A DNA stretch of 64,000 bases from Agapanthus africanus (GCA_030015575.1 JASDDO010000001.1:514161772-514225771); one strand, 5' to 3'; positions 1 through 13,297 are shown, numbered from the stretch's first letter. Notes: generated by a model not told the origin, from the sequence alone. Numbers and translations: made by a program.

Positions 1-2727
1 TAGGCTTCATGACATGCACCATGTCACATTTTCTAAAAATACTTGTTACATTTCTTTTCTACCATGACTTTTTATTTTTCCAAGCATGGCTTTGTTTTTA
101 AAAATGAGAAGGAAAAAGATAAAGGAAAAGAATTTTTTAATTGTGGCATGGGGAGACAATGGGGTATGGGCAAGAGAGAGAGAGAGGGTGAGGGGTTCTC
201 TTGACCTTGGTCTCATTTTCCTCTTTCATTTTCCCTTCATCATTTCCCACCACTTCCTCTTCATGGTTGCCCTCTCTCCCCCACCTTCTCTAACCCCACA
301 CAACGCCACCAAAACTACATCAAAACACCTCATTCCTTTCATTAAAAATGTGCACAAGCTCACTACATGCATGAGGAACCAAGAAAGATAGGATTTTGAG
401 CAGTTGGGGCAACTCAAGAAAATTCTTGAGTTGCCAAATGAGATAATTGTTTCACCATTAGTGTTGTAATCAAGTTCCTTTAGTATCTATGTTAGTTTAG
501 AATTGATTAAGTGTAGATTGGTGAACTTGGAAAATTCCAAGTTGAGGTTAGGGTTTGTTTTGAATTGTGATGGTGCAATTGAGGTATTCTAAGTGACTAC
601 AACTCCTTTATTGATAAAACCTAGACCTAACCTGAAACTAAAACCCCGAACCCTAAACTTAGAAATCCCCGATATTGGATTTGTGTAGAAATTATTATGT
701 TGTTTTGAGACCTGCTATAACCCGGGAACCCTAGAAATTTTATAGGGATCACTGTGAGATGTGCAGGCGAACTAGAAGCTAACCCCATGACCCGAGAGCC
801 CCAACCCCCTTCTTGGCCGCTAAAATAAGATTTCTGGCAGCAATTTGCGTCCAGATTGATGAAAATGCTGTCGTGGTTTCTTGGGTAGGTATCTGATGTA
901 TATTTAAGGTCCTTTGTATATACAACTTTCTCTAATTTTACTTGTATCAAAATATGGGACCATTTTCTTGAATTGTGGGTTTTAAACGACTTGAACTTTT
1001 GATATTTGTGTTTTGTATCGGTCACTTGACGTTTGTACATCGATATCGGGTGTTATTTGGCTCTTTTGCATGAGTAGACCATAGGTTTTAATCTATGTGT
1101 GTTTCGTGTGCCATTTTGGTTTTTATCCGCGATTTCGGTTTACGATATTATATATTTATATGTAGGCACCTTCACGTGGACTTCGGACAACGAGGTAGAG
1201 AATGGCGACATCGATTTCGGCAAGCAAGGATCAAGATGAGTAGATATATATCTACGGGGGAAGTCGGGTGGATGGTGTATAGCACCCCCGCAGTTTCATA
1301 GTGTAGCATGAGATACGTTTATATATATTATATGTGCATTGTAAGACGTGAAATATTAGCAAGATAGGCTTTAGGAAATCATAGGTTAGTGTAGCGTAAT
1401 TGAAAGTTAGTGTCTTAGTTTAGTTTCTTAGTCGCGAAACCCTAGAGTAAAGATTGGCACACACGCACACGCACACACGTACATTTGATTTTTCTTGCGC
1501 GTATATGGGGATAAATATATATATACATATATGTATATATATACATATATGTATGTGAGTGTGTATATATATATAGGTATACATATACATGGATAATGAG
1601 GATAGTATATGATACTTGGAGAAGAGTCGATGTGCTTGGGCATGATACCGTGAGATCGGTGACGTGATTTGGGTCGTGTTATGAGATACGACATGATATT
1701 ATAGCGGATCGAATGGGCGATGTGATTTTATTCACACGCGGATATATGTTGGACGGTATCGGAATGTACTAGACTTTAGAGCAGTACCCCTAATTCAGGA
1801 TATTATGATAATGATACCAAATAAATAATGAGATAAATGTGATATTCGACCCAAACCCCGATTTAGGATGTCGTACGATGGATTTTACAGTACGAAATAT
1901 AAATATGATGATTGATCCGCACTCTTGACTCGAGAATGTCGTATTATATATTTTATCGTATGTGATGCTATTGAGGCGGGATCACCGACTACAAGATGTA
2001 TCGACTCGGACTTAGGTGGATTTCCTTACCCTTTTGATTAGTCTCTTAGCTTTGTCCTATAGTTTACTCAGTAGACATTAGACTGGGCTCGAGTCATACT
2101 TATTTCTAAAACTAGAGAATCGTGAGTATTTTAAAGACAGGCCAAGGGATACTACGGATATTTCAAAGGACGTATCTTTTCTTAAAAATACCGTAGCCCC
2201 TATTTTCTTAGCACCACAATTCGTGTTATTTCAAATGCCAAACTGTATGACTCGTATATCTAATTTAGATTCCTTATTGTTGTATTTACTATTCATTTTC
2301 CGTATATTCTTGCTATTCGCATCACATTGCATGCTTAAATGTGTTTTTATTGTTATTATGAACCCATACTGTCAAGACACCGGCACTATTACCGATGATG
2401 CGTATGTCTATGAACACTTGCTTGCCGGCTCATACACATCATCATCATCGGTAATTGCCATGTCACGTACATTTTAGAGAATATTACTTTACTGATATCG
2501 CTTGTTAGTTGATAGTTCCGATATGTCATTACTGTGCTAGTTTAGATATTGCATTTACTACGGAGATACTTCATGCATGCATATGTATTCATTTGTCATG
2601 CGATATTATGGGGCTTTATGCTGGTAATTTATTGTTTATGTACTTTCAATATTGGGATTTCGGATTTTCCATGCGATTTCTAGATTTGGATAAACCGCAA
2701 TGATTTTATAAACTCATTTTCATTTCA
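1..2727. repeat. Old LTR-like sequence F, left part
   Basis: No coding gene is recognisable. A GA-rich and pyrimidine-rich stretch lies at about 165-300 and a CA then TA microsatellite at 1457-1590. The order of features at 160-1250 (GA/CT-rich tract, a GGCCGC...GCAATTTGCG segment at 815-850, then a short GTGG-ACT-CGGA block near 1175) resembles 50130-51320, so the two may be diverged copies of one LTR family. The D insertion breaks this sequence at 2732 and it resumes at 48959. Assigning it to an LTR is an inference from this resemblance and from its place in a retroelement nest. An old intergenic sequence is the alternative. Confidence 0.4.
1457..1590. repeat. CA and TA/ATAC microsatellite
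   Basis: Positions 1457-1482 are a CA-rich run with interspersed CG. Positions 1511-1590 are alternating TA with ATAC/ATGT units. It is simple-sequence DNA with no coding meaning. Confidence 0.85.
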
Positions 2728-2732
2728 AAAGA
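2728..2732. repeat. TSD of element D, left copy (aaaga)
   Basis: The five bases aaaga directly precede the first D LTR and recur directly after the third D LTR at 48954-48958. This marks one insertion event for the whole tandem element. Confidence 0.9.
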
Positions 2733-4033
2733 TGTAACACCCTAGTTTATTTATACTAATTCCAGTGCACGTATTTCTTTAATTATGGTAGTTTCCTGAT
2801 TTTATCATGTTTTGGGTGTGAGTGGTATTTTACATTTTATATTGCATTCGACCCGACCCGCTTGCTTGAAACTTGTTTGATTCATATTTATGAATTATCC
2901 TGACTTGTTACATAGACACGTGTATTTTTCATGAATACTGCATACTGGCATTTTATATGGCATTGCATCTTTTACCATATAACATTTTAAGATATATAAA
3001 ATAATTTAAAATTACGTAACATGGCCTGCATGATACCCCTAACCCTGTGGTAGCATCCGCGCATCTTGTTCCTGACCCGTTCAGTGAAACGGACTTGTTT
3101 GGATGGCTACGTGCACGTACGTGCATCCGTTCTTGGGGGTATGCATTTTCGTTACCCGAACATTCATTTTTAAATTTATTCATCGCATATATTTTTCATA
3201 TTTTAAAGCTGAAATTTTAGACCCGACCCGTGCGTATTTTGGAATATTTTTGTATCCCACCAAAATTCAAATTTATTTAATATAATATTAAATTTAATTT
3301 AACCGTTTAAAATTTTCTTAACAGTTCAAATCTTTTAAAAACTAACTAATATATTTTTAAATTAAATCTAAACAACTTTAACAGCTCAACTTCTCTCTCT
3401 CTCTGCCTCATGGCCCCCACACCAATCATCTCTCTCTCTCACACAACCAAGCCACTCAGCCTCTCTCCCCTTTCTCTCTCTCTCCCCACACTGTCTCTCT
3501 CTCTCTTCTTTCTTTCTCCTCTCGCACCTTTCTCTCACATCTCGCGGTTACTGTTCGCATCTCGATTGTGGTCACCTCCCTCAGGCTACGCTCACCTCCC
3601 TACTTCCCTATTTATTTTTCCCCACGAGAAAACCCACGGCTCTCTCTTCTTCCTCACGTAAAGCCGCCTCATCTCGAAACCCTAACCTTAAACTCCATCA
3701 CCTCTCAACTCGACAGAGCCTCCTCTCTCTCCTCCTTGTCATCTTCTTCTTCTTCTACATTCCCGCGCCCACTGCACCCATAAGAACCCCGAGAACCCAT
3801 CACCACCACCTCATCTCGCCGCCGACGACCTCTCGCCGTCGCCTCATCATTCTTCTCCTCTCTCCAAACTCCCCAACACCTACACCAGAATTCCCCCTGC
3901 AAAAGAAACCTTACCACCCGAGCTCATTCCCTGCAACCTAGAACCCTAGCTGCATTGCCGTCGTTCTTGCCGGCGATCCCTTGCCGAAGACCTCCCACCT
4001 TTGCAACCACATCCTAGCCTTCTCCCAAACCCA

Positions 4034-4132
4034 GTGAGCAACCCCTACTTTCTCCTCCTTCTTTTTCTTCTTTTCTTTTCTTTCTCTTCTTTTCTTTGCT
4101 TCTTGAATTCTGTTTTTCATAGTTCGCCGGAG
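4034..4132 (+). other. Intron-like segment in D LTR1
   Basis: The segment starts GTGAGC, runs through a long pyrimidine-rich tract and ends TTTTTCATAG. The same boundaries occur in LTR2 (40172-40260) and LTR3 (46884-46972). Splicing is an inference from the boundary sequences only. Confidence 0.35.
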
Positions 4133-5097
4133 CCGGGCTTGACGCCGACGATCCAAACAACCCAGTGGACGTACCTCACACGCGTGATCACCCTCTTGCA
4201 TTGCTTGGACCCGTCCCGCATGCCGTGCGTGCGTTGCGACGCGTTACCAAGGTCAGACGTGCTGTGTGTATCCGTATCGTGATCCGTCGAGACAAGTTAA
4301 TCTTGCTACATGCTATAATACTATAATCTATATCTATTTGAATTATAATACTTCAAAATGATTAATTTTACAATCCACATTATTTTTTGTCAGTTTTATC
4401 GATTTATTCGACATCCGTATACATCTGTATATATCATTTCAGATCTAGTGCATGAAAACATATCTTGTTACATACTATACTGCATCAAATTGAATAGTTA
4501 CATCTCATATTGTTGAGTTATATGTCCCGCACTTGCTAGTTTATCATTTTACTATTATATGATATCCGTAAGCATCCATATTAGTATTTACACATCTAGT
4601 CGCATGCTAAATCATCTTGCTACATGCTAGGTATGGTATCATGCATCCTAGCTAATAAAATATTAACCATTTATCCCATTAAACATCCATATGAAAGTTT
4701 TACAGTTTTCGGATACACGTTTGCAACTATAACATTTAATATACATGTATCCGCATCTACCTATCATATTAGTCCATGTTATTATTGTTAGAACACCCCA
4801 TGTTTAATAAAGTGTATCCTAATTAGTATTGGAACTTTAGTTGTAACCCTAATCGATAATTGTGCATCCATACCATTGATTTCATATCTATTCGCATACC
4901 ATGTTGCATTATATCATTTTATTGTTATATTAGTACTCCATACTTGATATTGTGTATCCAACATAGTAATATAGTAACCCCTGATAAATATTTGTGCATC
5001 CATGCTTTTGTTGTGCATCCGTACCTGTTACAGTTTTGTTATGAGCTTCCGCTTGATACCTGTGCATTACTTGACATGGCCTGATACTTATGTACTA

Positions 5098-5102
5098 CCT
5101 AA
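5098..5102. repeat. TSD of element C, left copy (cctaa)
   Basis: The five bases cctaa recur at 33205-33209 on the far side of C. The uninterrupted D LTRs carry a single cctaa at the same place (about 41227 and 47958). Confidence 0.95.
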
Positions 5103-5144
5103 TGATTGATCTAATTTCTTGGATGTGTTTATCAAATCAAATGA

Positions 5145-5162
5145 TCCCCGGCAACGGCGCCA
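5145..5162 (-). other. Fossil primer binding site inside the C 3' LTR
   Basis: The complement of TGGCGCCGTTGCCGGGGA lies 42 bp inside the LTR end and is followed by a second LTR-end-like TGATTG at 5165. The same arrangement is in the 5' LTR at 31328-31345. Confidence 0.9.
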
Positions 5163-6568
5163 TTTGATTGTAAAGAATTCTTGTTGTGTAGTATGAAAAT
5201 TGTAAAGAAATTACAACCAAAAATTATTTGACCGCAATCAACTACGGTGTCGGATGTAGATTGTAAGTGAGTGCGGATCGTCCACAGGGACAGTGTAATC
5301 GTTCGTCTTTTGAATTAGATGAGTCGAAACTTTAATGAAAAGAAAACAAAACAATTCATGATTTAAAGAATTGAAGTTCAAGAATTAGAAAAATCTAGAT
5401 CTAATAACAAGAAAAAGATAGAATCAAGAATTGATAGTTTGTTGATTTTTCCAAACCAAATATCAAGAATCGAAATGAGGCTCGTAGGAATCGATCGGAT
5501 CTATAGATGTGATGTAATCTTGCAATTACGTATTCTTATCCTTCGATGAATTGATACTAGATCGATGATGATCGATCGAGAATTAGGGATTTCTTATGAA
5601 ACTAGGGTTTCATCTTATCCCTTGTTCTTTCGTCGATATCATTCATATTCTAACCTCTAGTAAATTTAAGAAACGATCGTAAATCCATAATTTCGAGCGA
5701 TCATAATCAAGAAAGCATCGCAACGAAACTAGGTCATCGATTCTTGAACTTGCTAGGGTTTACAAAACTCGTAGGACTTAAAAATCGTATTAAGATTTGT
5801 TACATCATCATTCTACAATCGTCTCGACTCCTTTACGAGCGGAGTTTTACTCAAACATCACAACAAGAACAACAATTACAAATTGAGATCTAATCATGAT
5901 GCAAGAATTTAAAAGAAAGCAAGATTTATATCAACAATTTCATTACATTCGCTCAAGAACTACAAGAGGAAGAATTCGATCGTCGATTTGGCTTCGCTCG
6001 TCTCCGTAGGTCGCGGATCGGCTTGGATCACTTGCCCGATTGAAGATCGGCTCGGCTCCTAAAAGGTTGAAGGCTTCTTGCTTGATTGGTACTCAAGATC
6101 TTGAATTTGGAATGGAATTAGGGTTAGGGTTTCGCACAAGCCTTGTCACTAGACTTGTGGAAAAAGATGATGAAGAAAGAGATTTAGAAAATGGGAGATC
6201 TAGCTAACTAAAGATTGATTCCCTAAAATTTTTATTAGCCTTTAACCCTAGGTCTAGGCTCCTATTTATAGACATCTAAACCCTAGATCTAGGATTTCAA
6301 ATTCTAAGTTTTCCTCCTAAAGTTTGTTGAGGAAATTTGAATTTCCCTCCAAAAGTTAATTAGAGGAGAAGCTTCTAGATGTGATTAGTTAGAAGGGAGC
6401 TTCTAGAAGAGGTTAGTTAGGAGCTTAATTAAGATTAGCCTTGCTTAATCTTCTTTGCTGATCTGGCAGTAGCTTCGAGAGAATTCTGGAATTTGACATA
6501 TCAGAAATGAATGTGGGCCCTGAAATAGGAATAGTGCAGCAAAATTTGAGAGCTGATGTGGCAATACC

Positions 6569-6614
6569 GCCGCGGTTCCGCGGCGCAAGCTGGCTCCCGC
6601 CGCGGAACCGCGGC
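6569..6614. repeat. Paired CCGCGG palindromes, C 3' LTR
   Basis: gccgcggttccgcggc (6569-6584) and its reverse complement gccgcggaaccgcggc (6599-6614), centres 30 bp apart, in U3. Confidence 0.95.
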
Positions 6615-7002
6615 GCTTTTGGAGATTTAGGTCTTGGGCTCTCTGGTGCTTGCTTGGTCTGATGTATGGGCCTTTATTATATATGTTGAATTTAATATCT
6701 CCTTCTGAAATGCTACCAGATCTGAAATCATTGAGTTGGCGTAATTTTGATCAGCTCTTTGGTTTTTCTTCCGTATTTTCTTGCACAGACTCAAGACAAG
6801 TGTTGCGCAAATACAGAAATGATGCGATGCCATGAAATGCGGTTAATTTCCTTTAAAATGTCGGTTTAAAAGTCTAACACATGAAATCTGATATTTAACG
6901 ACTGATTTGCTAATATGTGAAATATGAGTACCGAACACTTCTAAATGAGTGCAAAAGATGGGGAAATTGCCGTGTTAAAAATACATTATTTTCGACTGAT
7001 CA

Positions 7003-7018
7003 AATACCCCCAAACTTA
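7003..7018 (-). other. Polypurine tract of C
   Basis: On the minus strand this reads taagtttgggggtatt and abuts the 3' LTR. The identical 16 bases precede the E 3' LTR (20557-20572). It is the expected plus-strand primer site. Confidence 0.9.
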
Positions 7019-8439
7019 ATTTCGATAGTCTCGAGCGAATGTTTTATTAAAAAGAGAGAAGGAGAAAATAAAGAAAGAGAAAAACTAACTATCACACTTT
7101 CGTAGGCAACACGATTGCACTGAGCACGTGCAACAAGCCTTTAAACCTCTAGGTGTCCCTAGTAGGAGGAGTGTTGTCTCCTGAGGGTTTTCAGCGGATT
7201 GCACCCACAAAATCCAATAATAAAAGGAAGATCATGAATATTACATTTAAAGAAAAGAATTGTAAAAGAAAGACTTTGAAAATTAGGGTTTCTAACTAAG
7301 CTAGCTTTTCGGTTGTCATGAGCCCTATCTTAATGGTCATGAAAAGATGTCAGAAATCACGTCCTCCCTCAATAAAACATCATCTTATTTTTCATTCCTA
7401 TCGGTTTTCCAAATATCGATCATATAACCCTGCGTGTGTGTAAAGGACATCCCTACACCCGGAGAATTCAATTCAAGCTATCATACTCTTGCCCATCAGC
7501 CTCAGTACTTTTTAATTAATGAATATAAGATTGCTCACACACTTTCATGCGACCGTTAATACTTCTTGAGGTACTAACCGACCGATTACTCCTGTGCTTA
7601 CTTACTTGGTGTATTTTCCTCGTCTTGCACCACCTCAGGCATAGCAGTGACTCCCAGACCAGTTGGCCTTAGGGCACTAGGTGAAGAAGCACCCTCGCTA
7701 TATATTTTTTATTGCCCTTGGTGATAACAAAACCAGTGTCCATTTTTCTCACCACTTTATATTTTCTTTATTCGCTTTTTTTTTATTTCCTTCATACTTT
7801 TGGCTTTAAGACAAGAGCATTTCAAGGTATCCTCTACTATCCCAGGCTTTAAGACGTGTGTAAGTGCGAATAGCAGGGTATCAACGTTCAAAATGTTTGG
7901 CTTCCAGAATAGAAACTATTTTGTAGACTTATTTTTATCCTCAGATTAGTGATGTCTTTCATCTTACTAACCCTTGGGACAACGGCTCATAACTACTTAT
8001 TACTAGTTCGTATAAGAAAACTTCTAATTTTCTTGGTTTCTTAAATTTTTCCAATCTCATGGATGTAATTTTTCACTATCTAAACTTTCATTATCTTATT
8101 TATGTACAAAAAATATTTTTATAATTTTGAAAATTTTTAAATTTTTATGGTTTTCAAAAAAAAATGTTTTGTGCTTATGCAAATGATATGCAAATGATGC
8201 GAAAATAAGCACAAATCTCCCCCAAACTTGTTTTCAACAGTGTCCTCACTGTTGCCATCTGCTAAATCTCGAAAAACTTGTAAGCTTGGGAGGAATTTAT
8301 TAGTGGGGGCAAAATATTTAAGTGAAGATCCTCCCCCAAACTTATTTTTGGCTCAAATTTTTGTAAAAATTTTCTTTTCAAGAGCCAGAAAAAAAAATGC
8401 CCCCCCAAACTTGAGTTAAGCTATGTTAATCTTTGAAAA
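7019..8439 (-). other. C 3' non-coding region
   Basis: There are about 1.4 kb between the stop of the protease-tail frame and the polypurine tract, with no coding signal. It is homologous to E 19138-20556, including a strongly conserved block (about 7105-7215) and the hairpin at 8235-8254. Three further tracts reading AAGTTTGGGGG on the minus strand occur near 8218, 8335 and 8404. Confidence 0.8.
8235..8254 (-). other. Conserved hairpin upstream of an internal polypurine-like tract (C)
   Basis: The 8-bp stem caacagtg/cactgttg has a 4-base loop (agga on the minus strand). The E equivalent (19256-19275) has tgacagtg/cactgtca with the same loop, so two base pairs changed in a compensated way. 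Confidence 0.7.
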
Positions 8440-10018
8440 TCACATGAGGGGGTCAAGAAAAATCATTGGTCGATGCCAAGCTTTGCAAAGACCGAAGGTT
8501 AACACCAACCATTCAAAAATTTTATCAATGCACTGCTCGGGTTGGTGGAAGAAAAAGTGGGGAAATGGTAAGTGGTGGAATAGAATGTGTGTGCGTCTCA
8601 TTTTGGAGAGACGATGCAGTGAATTTGATGGATTACTCGCATTCTTTTTACAGTTCAGAAGAAGGGGTGGAGGTTCAATTTCATTGATTGGGAGATGATT
8701 CATCTCAACACCCGTGTCATTCAAAAATGCGAGTTCATCAGCGAAGATCTCCTCAAAAGTTCCATTAATACCCCGAGAAATAATGTCATCACAAAGTACG
8801 AGGTGATCTTCAGACTCTAAAAGCAGTTCATAATCAGTGTTATTTGTTGACCCGGACATCTCGGTGGAAGAGTCCGTATGCGTATGATACATAATTGGGT
8901 CAAATAATAACGTATGAAAAGAGTCAAGATCGATATCAGGAGGATCATCAAATTCGCTGCTGTCGACATCCATTAAGTCGACAGAACATACCTGAGCAGT
9001 AGGTTCGGAGGGTACACTTCCCAACTTGTAAATGTTCAGCTCTATTGACCTATTCCCGAAAGATAGGGTCATAGAACCATTACGACAGTTGATTATAGCA
9101 TTGGAAGTGGCCAAAAAAGGGCGACCTAAAATCACCAGAATTTGATTCCGTGGGTTCGCTACAGGCTGTGTATCAATTACAATAAAATCTACCGGGAATA
9201 TAAATTCTCCGATTTTTATTAACACATCCTCCAGTTCACCCCTAGGTTTGGTGATTGATCGGTCAGCCATCTGGAGAGTGCAATTGGTTGGCTTCAACTC
9301 TCCGATTCCTAATTGCTCATAAACTGAGTATGGAAGCAAGTTAACACTAGCGCCAAGGTCTAGTAGAGCACGGTTGATGTGTTTTTCCCCAATAGAAACG
9401 GAAATAGTAGGATATCCAGGATCCTTACGTTTCCTCGGTAATTGTTGGGGGAAAGCCGTGTCTATTGTTTTTTCCATAAAAATCTTCTTGGGCACTTGAT
9501 TCTTCCTCTTCCTAGTGCACAAGTTCTTAAGAGTTTTCAAATAAGACGGAACTTGTTGGATGGCATCTAGGAGAGGGATGTTGGTGTTTACTTGCTTAAA
9601 AATGTTCATAATCTTCTCCATATGTGGACTCGGTGTGTTAGCCCTTAACCGATTAGGATAAGGTGCTTTAGCAATAAGCGCTGGGTCCATCATAGGAGAA
9701 GGAAGTGGGTGTGGAACCGATCCCAGAATAGAAGTGGGGATCGTCCGTGGAGGGGTAAAAGAGGTGGACTGAAGTGGCGAGCCTTTTGGGAAACGAAGAA
9801 TTGGCTCGCAAGAAGGTGGTGGGGTAGAAGAACAAGGATCAGAACAAGAAGTGTGTGTGTGAGGAAGGGTCTCAGCCGGGGTGTTATTGATTGATTTTTC
9901 TGTATCATCAAACTCTTCCCCAAGGTGATTGTCAAGTACTCTTCCAGATCTCAACATGGTTGCATTCACAAGATGTGAATAGTCAGGATTAGGTAAAGGT
10001 TGAGCTGGAAGTTTCCCT
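8440..10018 (-). pseudogene. C pol part: aspartic protease and C-terminal tail
   Basis: This frame lies downstream of the A insertion and was originally continuous with C gag: joining across a single TSD keeps the frame. The retropepsin region is clear, with active-site DLGAS near 9346-9360 followed by VNLLPYSVYEQLG and the distal VILGRPFLATSNAIINC. After protease come about 180 residues rich in acidic and proline residues, ending with EWLVLTFGLCK, which E shares (KWLVLTFGRCK). RT, RNase H and integrase, which normally follow in Athila-like elements, are absent. The open frame continues upstream into the A LTR (to 10107), which is accidental. The protease motif itself looks intact, but the gene is severed from gag. 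Confidence 0.88.
10014..10018. repeat. TSD of element A, left copy (tccct)
   Basis: The five bases tccct recur at 28829-28833. Removing A plus one copy restores the C gag-protease frame, which confirms the boundary. Confidence 0.97.
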
Positions 10019-12270
10019 TGTAAGTGCACGGCGGCGCCCCGGCCTCCATCCCGAGGCCAAAATGCGGAAGCGGTGATAAACTTAAATTTTTCATGAACTG
10101 GCACCACCGCGCACTAATACCCGGATCGAACCATTAACTAGTCCTAGCTAACTACAAGATGGGGAAGAGAGATATACCGACTGATCCAAGTCCTCCGGTC
10201 TTCTCGTCGTCGTCCCGATCTCCTGCCAAATGTCCTGTCTCCACCTCGTTGCCGGAAGTGCACCACATCGCCTACATCTTTTACGAGCTCCCACCTCAAT
10301 ACCGAGGCAACTCGGGCACGAAGCTGGCTAGTCGACGTGCCCAAGGTTTGCTGTAGAATGTGTAGTGAGCAAGTCTCATTTGGGGTTGTAGGGAGTTGCC
10401 TTTTGGTGGAGGAAATGATATGTAGTTTGGAGAGGGAACTTATGGGAATTTTGCAACATGAAATGAACCAAACTCTCCCCTCCAAAAAATTGGGCAGCCC
10501 CCAAAAAGGAGTGGCTGGCCAAGCATTCTTGAATGGAGAGAATGAGAGAGAGGGAGCAAAAGAATGAGTGGAGCACCCCACAATGCAAGTGAGAGGAATC
10601 AAAAAGGCTATCATCAAAAGAAATGATCACAAGCCTAAACTAACACACCAACTACCTCATCATCAACAACCATGATGACAAACTATCACCTCACAAAGTA
10701 AAGCAATCATGATAGAAGAAGAAGTCAAGGTCAAAGAATGGTGCAACCATCATGACACAAGAATATGCAAAGAACCCCTCCACAAATACTTATTTGCAAC
10801 AATGCAAATAAGCCCTCCTCCACCAATCTTCGACCAATGAACGACACAAAGCAAATTGGCCGAAACGGAAAGCAAACTGGCAACTCCAGAAAACTGGTCC
10901 CGTAATAAATTACAGGAAAACCCCGATACTGTGCATACACACCCGCATTTGTATTCCGACCGAAATACAAATGCAATGAGACAAAAATCTACACTGTACT
11001 ATACTAGGATCCGGCTTAAACCAAAGCCGGCTAGTATTATCCGTCCGATCCTGATCCGTGCAATACCGCACGTATCTGATCGAACCCTGCCATATATCCA
11101 TATGGCCTGTAGTACAAACTGTCCGATCTTGATCCGTGCAATACCGCACGTATCTGATCGGACCCTGCCATATCTCCATACGGCCTTTACAACTTTTCGC
11201 CCGAAAGCTGAGTAACTGAATGTGGGGGACTCTAAAGACTCGTCAACACCTTGGTTATGGATTTAACCACAAGCACGTCAGAGGTATAAGCCAATACGTA
11301 ACGGGCTACCAGGTATTGACCAAAAGGGACGTCTGTGGGCTAACCCAGCCTGACAACTCTACTGAGCCTGTCAGTGACAATATCCGTACAGTCCGGTCCG
11401 TTCGTCTATGAGTATCGCATGGCGGGCCTAGGGGGTTGGTAAAAGTCAGACCCCCAAAAGAGGTACAAGTCGTGTCGGAGTGTAGCCCAGAACACCCTGA
11501 GATACTACTGGAATACCTACCAGTAAATCTCCTTGCCTCGGTCGAGGGCTTCGTGTAATGGCTCTCCTAGACACAGCGCGACCTCACCCCCAATACCGGG
11601 AGAGACGAACCCCTGAAGATACGCTCACTGCCTCCATGTGGCTCGGGACTGTACCCAACTAAAACCTGTTTGCACGACTCCTTTGAGCCGTGGTAGGGTA
11701 GTAATCAAAGTACAGTGGGAACTCACACAAGACACATGACGATCCCCAGGTCGATGAACTAACCTGTACACATGTCACCAGGGAACTGCCATCTGACGTC
11801 TGGTATATGACCAACTAGCATGTTCCCGGCGAGTCCTGTCCGGTGTACTCATAACCCAATGAGCACCTGTATACATCTTAGGTGAACCAACTGACACCAG
11901 TGGCTTGTGAGACCGGCCACCGCCCCTCGTCGGGGTCTCGACTGTATACACTAGTCTACTCTGGAGTATCGATGCCCTGTCTCGAAACTCTCACGACTAG
12001 GGACCATTTAAGGATATGCTTATAGACTGCCAGCTCCCACGTATATGATCGCCCTCATACTGCTGGTGGTCAAGCAAGAATCCTAGGGGCTCTACCAACG
12101 TGTAATAGCGACCTGTAAGGTCACCTAAAGCAGTACACGATGATAAAGGTAAACCAGATAGCATACTATCATCTCGAGTAAGATTGTCCTATCGGGATAG
12201 GTCCTCCATCAATCATTGCAATCACGTACCTGTGACCTAATAATTGACTCTGAGGGCACTATCTCCAACA
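10019..12270 (-). repeat. A 3' LTR
   Basis: It starts (minus strand) TGTTGGAGATAG at 12270 and ends CTTACA at 10019. It carries a 78-bp tandem duplication (starts at 11043 and 11121, plus coordinates) that is single in B. Short open frames inside it (for example 10159-10356 and 10856-11215) recur only as LTR copies and match no family I know. Confidence 0.95.
11043..11200. repeat. 78-bp tandem duplication in A LTR
   Basis: Two copies of a unit starting gtccgatc and containing ccgtgcaataccgcacgta occur with period 78. The same pair is in the other A LTR (27601 and 27679). The B LTRs have one copy. Confidence 0.9.
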
Positions 12271-12283
12271 ATCTCCCACTTGC
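12271..12283 (-). other. Polypurine tract of A
   Basis: The minus strand reads gcaagtgggagat directly before the 3' LTR. B has the same tract at 56614-56626. Confidence 0.85.
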
Positions 12284-13292
12284 ACTCAAGGCTAATTATT
12301 GCGACGTCGCATACTCACAGCCCGTGTGATACCGAACACCCAACTCCTCTACTAGTCAATCTCACAAAGCCTGTTTGAGAAACTATTGCGTTCGAGGAAT
12401 AGCCTCAGTGAGTGGATCCGCTTTGATGTTTCTTTCTATGTCTCTCTATATCTCAAGTTCGCGGAGAAATCCATCTCCTGAAATGAGCAATACCTGTCTT
12501 AGAATGTGTCTGGATGTCTGATGGGACCTAGCTCATAAATGAACTCCAAATCCAAACTTCTTAGACTGTATCGTCAACTGAACTTAATCAGTATCCTGCG
12601 CCATGTCTCCCTCAGTATTGCCTTGGATCATCTGTCCAAAATACTGCCCTTCGTTAGAAGGAAAACTATAACTCTGACAACCTCCTTGTCGTCCATGTCA
12701 CCTTGAAAGCCTGGAATGATAACTGTCTCCTTAATGAGGCTGTCGTTATCATTTCTCTAGAACATCTACTTATGTTCTAAAGTTGCTCCCGACTGTTTCT
12801 CCAGGATTGGATCAATATCAACTTATTGCATCTAGTGCAAGAACAACATCTGGTGTGGTACTTGACATCTTATGATTGACTCAATTGCCTAAGCAAGTGA
12901 TCTGCCAATCATTCACATCCCTCTCTACTTTAGTCTATAAGACACCTTTAGAGAGGGTGACTCCATCACCTGCAGGTACACTACCGTGCCAGGAGTCGTC
13001 CATTCTAAATACTCATAGAATGCTGTCAAAGTACCCTGATTGGGAAACCACCCAAATCTAGATCTAAAACCATAGATCTAGTAACCAGTATGTTTGATAT
13101 AATGTCCAAGTCCCATGTGGAGAAACCATTATGTGACGACCAAAGTATAACCGATCGTAGTCTAGGAGTTTCTTTTCCTACTCTGTGTATGTCATCCAAA
13201 TACCATGACATCACACCCTACTACCTTCTCAATAGATCCATCCCCTATTCTGATGAAGTCAAACCCATGACTGTCATGTCAGAAATAGATGA
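12284..13292 (-). other. A internal region, non-coding, left segment
   Basis: No gag or pol motif occurs in any frame. It aligns with B 56627-57630. The frame at 12876-13061 has a counterpart at 57218-57403 but resembles nothing known. E interrupts it after 13297. Confidence 0.8.
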
Positions 13293-13297
13293 TCTAT
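13293..13297. repeat. TSD of element E, left copy (tctat)
   Basis: The five bases tctat recur at 21864-21868. The related element B is uninterrupted at the equivalent place (about 57635). Confidence 0.97.

Larger units (their letters stand above)
2733..5102 (+). repeat. D LTR1, first part
   Basis: It aligns along its length with 38872 onward and 45590 onward. It contains a CT-rich microsatellite and untranslated-leader-like sequence (3390-3780) and an intron-like segment (4034-4132). It is interrupted after 5102 by element C and continues at 33210. The two uninterrupted D LTRs act as empty-site controls for the C insertion. Confidence 0.93.
5103..7002 (-). repeat. C 3' LTR
   Basis: It begins (minus strand) TGATCAG at 7002 and ends ATCA at 5103. 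A TATA-like tataaata lies at 6270-6263. A pair of CCGCGG palindromes (6569-6614) lies about 300 bp upstream of it. The last 62 bp hold an extra copy of the primer site (5145-5162). It lacks a 20-bp stretch present in the 5' LTR near 32108. Confidence 0.95.

Noticed and set aside
1..2732. A possible host gene or its leader near the left edge
   Set aside because: Frames are short, there is no domain, and the sequence order resembles 50130-51320, which suggests a repeat.
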